In this document: positions 1 to 5,969 of the stretch, piece after piece
Layout: the number at the start of each line of letters is the position of its first letter
Position numbering within the stretch: the first letter of the stretch is position 1
Assembly: GCA_021793635.1 (NCBI GenBank)
Contig: JAJYSI010000165.1
Span: forward strand, 1 to 7,201
Length of the DNA: 7,201 nucleotides
Reading direction: 5' to 3'
From: Bacteroidota bacterium
Lineage (GTDB): Bacteria > Bacteroidota > Ignavibacteria > Ignavibacteriales > Ignavibacteriaceae
Position numbers and translations under genes: made by a program
The notes under the pieces: generated by a model
Databases searched by the model: none
Told to the model about the DNA's origin: nothing
What the model saw: the letters and a program-made list of their open reading frames with translations, nothing else

Positions 1-1
1 A

Positions 2-1468
2 TGTGAATTTTCCGAATACCAGAATTATTTTTGGCTTCCTAAAATATTTTTAGAAAACTATCAAATGAATTTAAATATCCCGGGTTTACCGCCTATATAT
101 ATTACACAGACTTCTTTATTTTCTGATTATATTTTAAATTCTAAAAAATTTTACCATAAATTTGATAACAAGGTATTTGTAACTAAATTGTCAGAAAAAG
201 AAAAGGAAGTGAACCTGTGGCGGAGTCAACAAATTATACCACTGACTATTAGAGAAAAGAATGCTATTAGCAGGATTGACAGTGTAGTTGAGCATGCAAG
301 CTTCGTAAAAAAGACAATTCTAAAAGCAATTCTACTAGTAACAAATTATTATTCTGTTATTCCGGATTTACCAATTACAGACTTTGATGATTTCTATCAT
401 TATAACCGGGTAGAAGGTTCGTATATAGGATTAGGTCTGGATTCCAAGAATATTTTCCTACCGTTTAGAATTATAGCAAAATACGGTTACGGAATATCTG
501 ATAAAAAAAATAAATTTAAGATTGATCTGAAATATAAGTTAAGTAATAATGTGAATATTAATTTTACAAGAAGTAATGTTTTATCTTATTTAAATCGACA
601 TTATGAGTATTCGCAGTTTGACATTACTTATAACAGCTTATTGTACAAGCATGATTATGCTGATTACTATTATACAAATAAATATTATGCATTTATCAAT
701 TTTAACTTTTCCAATATTTGGAAGTTTGATTTAGGTTTTGATTCTGAAAACCAGACAAATGTATCTTTAAATACCAATTGGAGCTTATTTAATAAAGACG
801 GCAGTTTTAGAAAAATTATCCCGATTACCGTGGGGAAAATCAATAGTATATTATACAACTTTAATTATGACACAAGGAAATACAATGACTTTGGCTGGTT
901 TGAAGAACCAGATTATTCAAGCAACTATTTTGATTTTTATTTAAGTCTTATTTACAGTTCAAAAAAATATTTAGAAAGTAATTATAATTTCCAATCGTTT
1001 TTTTTGCATGTTAATTCATACAATCAGTTCAGCTATATTTTTAATACAGACCTTACTTTTGAAATAGGAGATTTATCGGGTGATATATTACCCCAATATC
1101 TTTTTCATTTCCCAGGCAATTTTTCAACATTAAGCGGGGAAAATACCTTTAGGACAATTTTAGATGACAATTATTTCGGCAAAAGATACATAGGAATATT
1201 TGTTGAAAACAATTTTAAGAACTATTTATTCAACATCAGCGGGATACCTTTCCTAAAAAATGTTCCTTATGATTTATTATTATTTTCAAACTTCGGTTTA
1301 ATATCCAATTCGTCAAACTTCGATTTAAGTCCACAAAATAAAATTTGGGAAATTGGTTTTGGCGTGGGAAATATTCTTTCATTTTTTAGAATCGATTTTT
1401 CTTGGGAATTATTTAATGAGATGCAGAATCATTTTAATATTAGTCTAGGAACTTCTATAATTATGTAA
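2..1468 (+). CDS. DUF5686-family outer-membrane protein, C-terminal part (5' end off window)
   Basis: The reading frame is open from base 2, so the ATG at 65 is internal and the true start lies upstream; 488 residues are visible. DUF5686 proteins are predicted outer-membrane proteins of Bacteroidota and relatives, usually with an N-terminal carboxypeptidase-regulatory-like domain (it would be off-window here), a middle domain and a C-terminal beta-barrel. Family-like landmarks in order are FWLP near residues 10-13; a W-R-x5-PLT-x2-E block ending in IDS near residues 73-94; NRVEG near 135-139 at the barrel entry; a long Tyr/Asn/Phe-rich alternating-strand region; and a late block with LP, FPGN, F-x8-YFGKRYIGIF and NNF, followed by FRIDFSWEL near the end. 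The function of the family is not established. The gene is very AT-rich, visibly more so than the nucleotidase gene downstream. It ends in SIIM, not in the aromatic residue usual for barrels. No clear terminator follows the stop. I am fairly sure of the family and sure that the gene is partial. Confidence 0.82.
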   Translation, partial: CEFSEYQNYFWLPKIFLENYQMNLNIPGLPPIYITQTSLFSDYILNSKKFYHKFDNKVFVTKLSEKEKEVNLWRSQQIIPLTIREKNAISRIDSVVEHASFVKKTILKAILLVTNYYSVIPDLPITDFDDFYHYNRVEGSYIGLGLDSKNIFLPFRIIAKYGYGISDKKNKFKIDLKYKLSNNVNINFTRSNVLSYLNRHYEYSQFDITYNSLLYKHDYADYYYTNKYYAFINFNFSNIWKFDLGFDSENQTNVSLNTNWSLFNKDGSFRKIIPITVGKINSILYNFNYDTRKYNDFGWFEEPDYSSNYFDFYLSLIYSSKKYLESNYNFQSFFLHVNSYNQFSYIFNTDLTFEIGDLSGDILPQYLFHFPGNFSTLSGENTFRTILDDNYFGKRYIGIFVENNFKNYLFNISGIPFLKNVPYDLLLFSNFGLISNSSNFDLSPQNKIWEIGFGVGNILSFFRIDFSWELFNEMQNHFNISLGTSIIM

Positions 1469-1528
1469 AAAAGGTATAATGTTACAAGGATTCATGACAA
1501 AAGTCGACGACAGCGCCAATGTGGGAAT

Positions 1529-1561
1529 AGTGACGAGTGACTAGTAACGAGTGACAAGTGG
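1529..1561 (+). repeat. Heptad tandem repeat AGTGACN, 4.7 units
   Basis: Four consecutive 7-base units start at 1529, 1536, 1543 and 1550: AGTGACG, AGTGACT, AGTAACG and AGTGACA, followed by a partial AGTGG. GGAATAGTG (1524-1532) leads into the tract. The third unit carries G-to-A (AGTAAC), the same deviation found in the third unit of the matching tract at 3318. The tract lies about 60 bases after the stop of the DUF5686 gene. Reading the minus strand through it gives a spurious peptide rich in VTSHSS. Confidence 0.8.
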
Positions 1562-1594
1562 AAGACTTTTTTTGATTTCAGCAAGAATGACCAC

Positions 1595-1663
1595 GCAGAG
1601 AGGAACGGAATGGAGCGGAGTGAGTTTTCGAACGAAGCGGAATGGAGAGACGAACGGAGGGGG
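1595..1663 (+). repeat. Purine-rich degenerate repeat
   Basis: A strongly purine-biased stretch contains CGGAATGGAG twice (1606-1615 and 1638-1647) and GAACGGA twice (1603-1609 and 1652-1658). A short TTTTCG break at 1625-1630 interrupts it. No gene-like frame fits. It is probably another intergenic short-repeat tract like its neighbour, but less regular. Its function is unknown. Confidence 0.5.
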
Positions 1664-1692
1664 CATTGTTGCATTAGCCGAATAGAGATAAT

Positions 1693-1710
1693 GCCGTATG
1701 CGGCTTTTTT
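1693..1710 (+). terminator. Possible weak rho-independent terminator
   Basis: GCCG (1693-1696) pairs with CGGC (1701-1704) across the loop TATG, and six T residues follow at 1705-1710. The stem is only 4 bp but all G/C. At 225 bases after the DUF5686 stop it is rather distant. It may instead be part of the cluster of GCCG/CGGC dyads that continues to 1801. Confidence 0.35.
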
Positions 1711-1801
1711 ATTGCCGTCAATTTGGTTGCGTAAGCAAAATTAGAAAAACGGCCATTAGAAAGCCGCACTTAGAATGCCGATATGCTTCAGGAAAGGCAA
1801 T
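1711..1801 (+). other. Cluster of small inverted repeats
   Basis: ATTGCC (1711-1716) and GGCAAT (1796-1801) are perfect inverted repeats that could close the segment. Inside, GCCGT (1714-1718) can pair with ACGGC (1749-1753) around a TTGC/GCAA stem with loop GTAA. A CGGC near 1750 can alternatively pair with GCCG near 1763. The alternatives exclude each other, so no single fold is favoured by eye. The rest of the 519-base gap, from 1802 to the next gene, is AT-rich with no gene seen. Confidence 0.35.
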
Positions 1802-1935
1802 AGTAGAAGTTAAAAGTGGATATAGAAATCCGGGTAAAAATAATTAATTATAAAGGGCTATTTACTTTTATTTTGATATGGTATTAATAAAATTTAATTT
1901 TATTTGACTTATAAATTATTCCTTTGACAAAAGGG

Positions 1936-1968
1936 ATAATTTTAATGGCTTTGAAAATAATTTTAATG
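1936..1968 (+). promoter_or_regulatory. 21-bp-spaced direct repeat upstream of the barrel gene
   Basis: The 12-mer ATAATTTTAATG occurs exactly twice, at 1936-1947 and 1957-1968. The starts are 21 bases apart, about two helical turns. CTTTGA precedes each copy, so the segment looks like an imperfect tandem duplication. A TTGACA lies at 1924-1929 but has no matching -10 element at normal spacing, so I call no promoter. It could be a tandem operator or only a duplication in AT-rich DNA. Confidence 0.3.
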
Positions 1969-1976
1969 CTAAAAAT

Positions 1977-1982
1977 GGGAGG
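1977..1982 (+). promoter_or_regulatory. Shine-Dalgarno site GGGAGG
   Basis: GGGAGG lies 5 bases upstream of the ATG at 1988 and supports that start for the barrel gene. Confidence 0.75.
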
Positions 1983-1987
1983 TTTCT

Positions 1988-3253
1988 ATGCGTACTTTTA
2001 AAATTATAAGCTTAATATTTTTGTTAATATTTAGTGTTTCAATACTAAAGGCTCAAGGTCAAGCTGCATTACTAATGCTCTATCTGAACCCATCACCAAG
2101 GTTAAACGGGTTGGGAATGGTTGGTACATCTTTACCAAACAACGATCCTTTTGGCTTTTATTATAACCCTGCTCAGCTAGGTCATTTTAGTCAGACAAAT
2201 AATCTTGCCTATCAATTTTATCCTTCAAATGTAGATTGGTTAGGCATGAATTCAATGACTTATCGAAATAGCGCTGTTGATATCGGATATAATTTTAGGA
2301 ATGAATTAAATGGTTTAAGTCTAAGTGCAGGCTTTGGATATATTCATTCAAAATTTGATTATGGAACTATTTATGGTACAACAGCTTTTCCATCTGATGT
2401 CCCGGTAATTAAGAGTAATCCTTATGATGAATTTGATGCATATAGCTTAGGTATTGGCATCGATTATTATGTTCAGTTTGACATAGGAATTACTTACAAA
2501 AGTATTCATTCTGTCCTTGGGTCATACTATAGAATGGGTAATTTAAGCCAGATAAATTATTCTTCAGTTAGAACATCTACTCTGGATTATGGTTTCTTAC
2601 TAACGGTTCCTATTGTAAAATTGATTGACAGTGGATATAAATTTTATATGCTTGAGAATATTCCGGCAGTACCATACTTCAATTTTTCAATAGGATATTC
2701 AAGACTTAATCAAGGCGGGGAAGTTTCATATATCGATCCGAATCAAGCAGACCCTTTACCGAGGACGGCTCGACTAGGATACACGTTATCAACCGGATTG
2801 GATATTAAACTTCACAATAATTTATTTAGATTATTTGGATATGATTTTACTGTAGATGCAGATAATTTGTTAATTAATCCTATTGAGGGGTTAGGACCCG
2901 TTACATATAAGAGCGGTATAGGAGACATTAATATTGGCAGAAACCTGATTCAATTAAAAAGTAATGATAATGTTGTCGTTCATAAGGGACATGAATTTAA
3001 TTTATTTGAAACTTTTACTGTTTTGATAGGAAGGTTTGACGGGAACGGTTATTATAATGATGAGTCGGACGGTATTGGATTTAGATTAAAAGGAATATTT
3101 ACTTTGTTAAAAGCATATACCAATAACAAACCTTTAAATTTTATTGCAGATCATTTTGATATTCAATATTATTCGTCAAGGTTATCTTTTGGCGGAGGTC
3201 TAGAATCTAAATTTAAAGGTATTTATTTTTCCTTTTATGGTTTTGAGTTTTGA
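1988..3253 (+). CDS. PorV/PorQ-like outer-membrane beta-barrel protein
   Basis: This complete 421-residue protein has a signal peptide: a basic N-terminus (R2, K5), a hydrophobic core at residues 6-20 and likely cleavage after LKA at residue 22. The mature N-terminus then reads PSPRLNGLGMVGTSLPNNDP followed by FYYNPAQLG (about residues 35-65). This resembles the start of PorV/PorQ and related FadL-type barrels of the FCB group, where an S-x-R-x2-G-x-G motif precedes a YYNPA box. The rest is alternating aromatic/polar beta-strand sequence with Gly/Tyr/Asn-rich turns, ending in YGFEF; a C-terminal Phe is the usual outer-membrane assembly signal. PorV and PorQ serve type IX secretion, but many paralogues have no known role, and no secretion genes lie beside this one. 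GGGAGG fixes the start. The gene stands alone, 519 bases after its left neighbour and 775 before its right. Outer-membrane barrel is secure; the exact subfamily is not. Confidence 0.78.
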   Translation: MRTFKIISLIFLLIFSVSILKAQGQAALLMLYLNPSPRLNGLGMVGTSLPNNDPFGFYYNPAQLGHFSQTNNLAYQFYPSNVDWLGMNSMTYRNSAVDIGYNFRNELNGLSLSAGFGYIHSKFDYGTIYGTTAFPSDVPVIKSNPYDEFDAYSLGIGIDYYVQFDIGITYKSIHSVLGSYYRMGNLSQINYSSVRTSTLDYGFLLTVPIVKLIDSGYKFYMLENIPAVPYFNFSIGYSRLNQGGEVSYIDPNQADPLPRTARLGYTLSTGLDIKLHNNLFRLFGYDFTVDADNLLINPIEGLGPVTYKSGIGDINIGRNLIQLKSNDNVVVHKGHEFNLFETFTVLIGRFDGNGYYNDESDGIGFRLKGIFTLLKAYTNNKPLNFIADHFDIQYYSSRLSFGGGLESKFKGIYFSFYGFEF

Positions 3254-3281
3254 GGGAGTTAGTGACGAGCGGGAAGGAATT

Positions 3282-3309
3282 TTGAATGTTGAATGCTGAA
3301 TGTTGAATT
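3282..3309 (+). repeat. Heptad tandem repeat TTGAATG, 4 units
   Basis: Four 7-base units are TTGAATG (3282), TTGAATG (3289), CTGAATG (3296) and TTGAATT (3303). The period equals that of the AGTGACN tract beginning nine bases later, but the unit is unrelated. The tract begins 29 bases after the stop of the barrel gene. Minus-strand translation gives a spurious HSAFNIQ-like peptide. Confidence 0.8.
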
Positions 3310-3317
3310 ATCGGAAT

Positions 3318-3350
3318 AGTGACAAGTGACGAGTAACTAGTGACGAGCAG
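3318..3350 (+). repeat. Heptad tandem repeat AGTGACN, second tract
   Basis: The units are AGTGACA (3318), AGTGACG (3325), AGTAACT (3332) and AGTGACG (3339), then a degenerate AGCAG. GGAATAGTG (3313-3321) leads into it, as at 1524. The unit number, the lead-in and the G-to-A change in unit three all match the tract at 1529, which suggests a shared origin. A lone AGTGACG also occurs at 3261-3267. Confidence 0.8.
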
Positions 3351-3363
3351 AGAAAAGAGTACG

Positions 3364-3380
3364 AATGTCAAGACGACATT
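3364..3380 (+). other. Small hairpin after the heptad tract
   Basis: AATGTC (3364-3369) pairs perfectly with GACATT (3375-3380) across the loop AAGAC. No T-tract follows, so it is not called a terminator. Confidence 0.35.
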
Positions 3381-3439
3381 GCGGATGTATTTCAAGAGCA
3401 AAATGGGAAAGGTAAATAGGCGGCTGTCCAGAGCGAAGG

Positions 3440-3468
3440 CACGATTTTTTGGGTTTGCAAAAATCGTG
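3440..3468 (+). other. 10-bp perfect hairpin, possible distant terminator
   Basis: CACGATTTTT (3440-3449) pairs with AAAAATCGTG (3459-3468) across a nine-base loop TGGGTTTGC. GAGCGAAGG and TGAGCGGG flank it. No T-run follows the 3' arm. It lies 187 bases after the barrel gene's stop, so a terminator role is uncertain; a dispersed intergenic palindrome is the alternative. Confidence 0.45.
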
Positions 3469-3609
3469 ACTGAGCGGGTGTTTTCAATTATCAGTAACCA
3501 ATGAAGGATTAATTACTGAGTAATTTAAAATAAATGTTAGTTAAATTTGTTTAACTGATGGATTTTCTTGACACAATAGATTCAAATGTTTAATTTAATT
3601 ATAGCTCTT

Positions 3610-3635
3610 TCGAAGGGTACATCCCTGCCCTTTGA
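3610..3635 (+). other. Hairpin, 8 bp with one G-T pair
   Basis: TCGAAGGG (3610-3617) pairs with CCCTTTGA (3628-3635), with one G-T wobble, across the loop TACATCCCTG. It is the first of three G/C-rich hairpins in about 140 bases of otherwise AT-rich DNA. A short + strand frame (3586-3825) covers all three, but hairpin symmetry accounts for its codons. Confidence 0.4.
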
Positions 3636-3648
3636 AGCAAACAGAGTT

Positions 3649-3686
3649 AAGCCCGGTGTCACCCCCATGCCGGGCTTTCTTGTTTT
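3649..3686 (+). terminator. Terminator-like hairpin, 8 bp with T-rich tail
   Basis: AAGCCCGG (3649-3656) pairs perfectly with CCGGGCTT (3670-3677) across a 13-base loop. The downstream sequence TTCTTGTTTT is T-rich. This is the best intrinsic-terminator candidate between the barrel gene and the nucleotidase gene. It lies almost 400 bases after the barrel stop, so it may end a small untranslated transcript or be a mobile palindrome. Confidence 0.45.
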
Positions 3687-3716
3687 AAATAGAGTAGAGT
3701 TGAGCATGGGATTTCT

Positions 3717-3755
3717 TCCCGCAAACCCCGCAAACGGGGTAAACGGGACAGGCAC
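3717..3755 (+). repeat. Two-tier palindrome with GGGACAGGCAC tail, possibly REP-like
   Basis: The outer arms TCCCG (3717-3721) and CGGGA (3744-3748) enclose the inner arms CCCCG (3726-3730) and CGGGG (3735-3739). The spacers CAAA (3722-3725) and TAAA (3740-3743) separate the tiers, and the loop is CAAA. The 3' side runs into GGGACAGGCAC (3745-3755). From memory, GGGGACAGGCAC-type strings recur in intergenic DNA of several phyla and resemble REP elements; that link is inference. No transposase is in the window. Confidence 0.45.
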
Positions 3756-3822
3756 TCTTCTTAATTTGCTTGTAAATTTGTTTTGCGTTTTTGTTTCCGA
3801 TTTTTATATAATTCACTCAAAA

Positions 3823-3972
3823 TGACCGCTAGTTTTTATTTAAGTACTAAAAACCGTTGAAACGGTTGATAAATAAGGTTATTTGTCAAGCGACCCACGA
3901 CTCAAGTCGTGGGCTGCTTGTTCAAAACAATATAGTTCAGCCGATTTAACGGCTTACCTTCAACAGCGGTCA
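3823..3972 (+). other. Structured multi-hairpin intergenic element (possible ncRNA or REP-type mobile element)
   Basis: TGACCGCT (3823-3830) and AGCGGTCA (3965-3972) are perfect inverted repeats bounding 150 bases. Inside, in order: GTTTTTA (3832-3838) with TAAAAAC (3848-3854); AACCGTT (3852-3858) with AACGGTT (3861-3867), which competes with the first; CCCACGACT (3894-3902) with AGTCGTGGG (3905-3913), extended by CAAGC (3887-3891) and GCTTG (3916-3920) across a 2x2 internal loop; and AGCCG (3939-3943) with CGGCT (3950-3954). AAGGT (3875-3879) and ACCTT (3956-3960) can enclose the last two hairpins. The second and third hairpins turn at TGAA and TCAA, and TTAA lies in the loops of the first and fourth. 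No reading frame fits. It ends 56 bases before the nucleotidase ATG and could be a leader RNA, a free small RNA or a mobile palindromic element. Confidence 0.55.
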
Positions 3973-4014
3973 ACTTGAATAATTCAAATTAAAAGCATTT
4001 TCAGAAATAATTTT

Positions 4015-4022
4015 AAGGAAAG
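4015..4022 (+). promoter_or_regulatory. Shine-Dalgarno site AAGGAAAG
   Basis: AAGGAAAG lies 6 bases before the ATG at 4029 and supports this start, which also gives a clean signal peptide. Confidence 0.65.
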
Positions 4023-4028
4023 ATATTA

Positions 4029-5828
4029 ATGAATCATAAATTAAAACAAATTAGTTTTTCGATCTTTCTTATAGTTTTATTAGCTATTCATCCTTTCATT
4101 GCTGCACAGACAATCAAATTGAAAATAATTGAAACCAGCGATATACACGGTTCTCTTTTCCCTTTTAATTTTACGACCGGTAAGGATATAAATACTTCAC
4201 TTGCACAAATTTATACTTACGTTAAGGAGGAAAGAGCTAAGAAAGATCAAAGTGTAATTCTGCTTGACGACGGAGATATTCTTCAAGGGCAGCCTGTTGT
4301 TTATTATTACAATTTCGAGAAGACGAATGTACCTCACATCTGCGCGCAGGTAATGAATTACATGAAATATGATGCCGGTACTGTTGGCAACCATGATATT
4401 GAGCCCGGTCATCCGGTTTATGATAAAATAGACAGGGAGTTTAATTTCCCCTGGCTTGCAGCAAATGCCGTTGATACAAAAACCGGGAAGCCATATTTTG
4501 TAAACAGGTGGGAAAGTAATAAGCCCTACACAATAATTAAAAAGGACGGAATAAAAATAGCGGTACTAGGATTGATAACGCCCGCCATTCCAAATTGGCT
4601 GCCGGAAAAAATATGGAGCGGAATTCGATTTGACGATATGATTGAAACTGCGAAGAAATGGGTTGCAATTATAAAAGAAAAAGAGAAACCTGATTTATTG
4701 ATAGGACTTTTTCACTCGGGAATTGAATATAATTATAACGGGCAAACAGCAAACACGCCGTTATTGGAAAATGCATCAAAGCTTGTAGCTGAACAGGTTC
4801 CCGGTTTTGATATTGTACTCGCGGGGCATGATCATAAGGTTTGGAATTTCGACGTAAAAAATTCAGAGGGAAAAAAGGTCTTAATTCTCGATCCCGCCAA
4901 TGCAGCACGAAACGCTGCGGTAGCAACAGTTACGTTTCATTACAATTCTTCTTCGTCATCATGGAAAAAGGAAATCACCGGAGAAATTGTTGCAAGCAAA
5001 AATTATAAGCCCGATGCAGGTTATATGAAAAAATTTGGCCCTGTAATTGAAGAGGTGAAAAATTATGTTTCTAAACCTATCGGAGTTTTTACAAAGACAA
5101 TTTCAACGCGCGAGTCTATGTTCGGTGATTCTCCGTTTGTTGATCTCATCCAAAAAATTCAGCTTGATTTAACACATGCTGATGTTTCTTTCTCAGAGCC
5201 GCTGTCTTTTAATGCCGAAATAAAAAAAGGAACCGTTTACGTCCGCGACATGTTTAATCTATACAGATTTGAAAATCTTTTATACACAATGAAAATGAGC
5301 GGAAAGGAAATAAAAGATTATCTTGAATATTCTTTCGGTAATTGGTTTAACCAAATGAAAAACTCTGATGATGATCTTTTGAAATTTAAAAAGGATTCGA
5401 CAGGAGAAATAAAATACTCGTATCATGAAGCGCAGCTTGCAACCAATTATTATAATTTTTCTTCTGCCGCCGGGATTAATTACACGGTGGATGTTTCAAA
5501 ACCTGTAGGAGAACGAGTTACAATAGAATCATTTTCAAATGGGAAACCGTTTTATATGGATAAATATTACAAGGTTGCCATGAACTCATACCGGGGAAAC
5601 GGCGGCGGCGGTCATTTAACTTTGGGAGCAAAAATTCCAAAAGAAGAGATTACAAAGAGAATTATAACTTCTACTCAAAAGGATCTTCGCTATTATTTGA
5701 TGAAATGGATAGAGAAAAAGAAATCAGTCACACCGGAAGCGTTAGGCAATTGGAAAGTAATTCCTGAAAATTGGTGGGAAAAAGGGAAAGAGAAAGACTA
5801 TAAGATTTTGTTTGGGACACGGGATTAA
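4029..5828 (+). CDS. Secreted 5'-nucleotidase / 2',3'-cyclic-nucleotide phosphodiesterase (UshA/CpdB-type)
   Basis: This complete 599-residue protein belongs to the bifunctional metallophosphatase/5'-nucleotidase family, which releases phosphate from nucleotides or cyclic nucleotides outside the cytoplasm using two metal ions. A signal peptide covers residues 1-26 (hydrophobic 8-20, cleavage after IAA). The N-terminal metallophosphoesterase domain (about 30-320) shows all the metal motifs: TSDIHG (D38, H40), GD at 82-83 followed by ILQG, GNHD at 120-123, H229 in GLFHSG and AGHDH at 265-269 (H267, H269). The 5'-nucleotidase C-terminal domain follows (about 350-560), with FENLLYTMKMSGKEI near 414-428, AGINYTVD near 481-488 and MNSYRGNGGGGH near 520-535. 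Length is normal for the family. It lacks the lipobox and C-terminal anchor of some relatives, so it is probably periplasmic or released. It is less AT-rich than the barrel genes. It is transcribed alone and converges on the BON gene. The family is certain; the preferred substrate cannot be read from sequence. Confidence 0.95.
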   Translation: MNHKLKQISFSIFLIVLLAIHPFIAAQTIKLKIIETSDIHGSLFPFNFTTGKDINTSLAQIYTYVKEERAKKDQSVILLDDGDILQGQPVVYYYNFEKTNVPHICAQVMNYMKYDAGTVGNHDIEPGHPVYDKIDREFNFPWLAANAVDTKTGKPYFVNRWESNKPYTIIKKDGIKIAVLGLITPAIPNWLPEKIWSGIRFDDMIETAKKWVAIIKEKEKPDLLIGLFHSGIEYNYNGQTANTPLLENASKLVAEQVPGFDIVLAGHDHKVWNFDVKNSEGKKVLILDPANAARNAAVATVTFHYNSSSSSWKKEITGEIVASKNYKPDAGYMKKFGPVIEEVKNYVSKPIGVFTKTISTRESMFGDSPFVDLIQKIQLDLTHADVSFSEPLSFNAEIKKGTVYVRDMFNLYRFENLLYTMKMSGKEIKDYLEYSFGNWFNQMKNSDDDLLKFKKDSTGEIKYSYHEAQLATNYYNFSSAAGINYTVDVSKPVGERVTIESFSNGKPFYMDKYYKVAMNSYRGNGGGGHLTLGAKIPKEEITKRIITSTQKDLRYYLMKWIEKKKSVTPEALGNWKVIPENWWEKGKEKDYKILFGTRD

Positions 5829-5847
5829 AGTTTTTGAGGGTATGTTG

Positions 5848-5903
5848 TGATGGAATTGTGGAGTGATGGAAGATTGGAATGATGGAGGAATGGAATAGTG
5901 GGA
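5848..5903 (+). repeat. Octad tandem repeat NNNTGGAA, 7 units
   Basis: Seven consecutive 8-base units start at 5848, 5856, 5864, 5872, 5880, 5888 and 5896: TGATGGAA, TTGTGGAG, TGATGGAA, GATTGGAA, TGATGGAG, GAATGGAA and TAGTGGGA. The tract starts 19 bases after the nucleotidase stop, contains GGAATAGTG (5892-5900) and runs directly into the conserved tail of the dispersed repeat. The minus strand reads as a spurious HHSTIP-like peptide. Confidence 0.8.
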
Positions 5904-5958
5904 AAATCTCCAACGTTCTATTATACTACTTTGTTTAGCAGAGGAATTATTAGGGATG
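5891..5958 (+). repeat. Dispersed intergenic repeat, copy 1
   Basis: This 68-base segment aligns without gaps to 7026-7093, with 56 of 68 positions identical by my hand count. It consists of the last octad units plus a non-repetitive tail containing AATCTCCAAC, TTATNCTACTTT and AGCAGAGGA or GGCAGAGGA. Both copies are intergenic. No conserved reading frame is needed to explain the similarity. Confidence 0.75.
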
Positions 5959-5969
5959 AAAATATCGTT

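Noticed and set aside
65..67. ATG at 65 as the start of the DUF5686 gene
   Set aside because: The frame is open to the left edge, the family-typical FWLP lies upstream of this ATG, and there is no ribosome-binding site.
1492..1674. 60-residue minus-strand frame
   Set aside because: It is a translation of the AGTGACN and purine-rich repeats (VTSHSS-like peptide), a known kind of spurious frame over short tandem repeats.
1529..3350. Heptad tracts as a CRISPR array
   Set aside because: The units are 7 bases long and contiguous, with no spacers, and no cas genes are present.
3213..3401. 62-residue minus-strand frame
   Set aside because: It reads through both heptad tracts and the 3' end of the barrel gene, and its peptide is repeat-derived.
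3640..3660. Resemblance to the 5S rRNA core (AACAGAG then TTAAGCCC)
   Set aside because: The match is about 15 bases with a deletion. The flanks form a local hairpin and do not give the 5S helices.
3586..3825. 79-residue + strand frame in the gap before the nucleotidase gene
   Set aside because: It lies across three hairpins that account for its open codons, has no ribosome-binding site, and its peptide has no recognisable domain or signal sequence.
4197..4926. Minus-strand frames of 71 and 85 residues inside the nucleotidase gene
   Set aside because: They are antisense shadows of a clearly coding gene with intact catalytic motifs.
5728..5913. 61-residue minus-strand frame
   Set aside because: It is antisense to the nucleotidase 3' end and the octad tract, and its His/Pro/Ile-rich peptide is repeat-derived.
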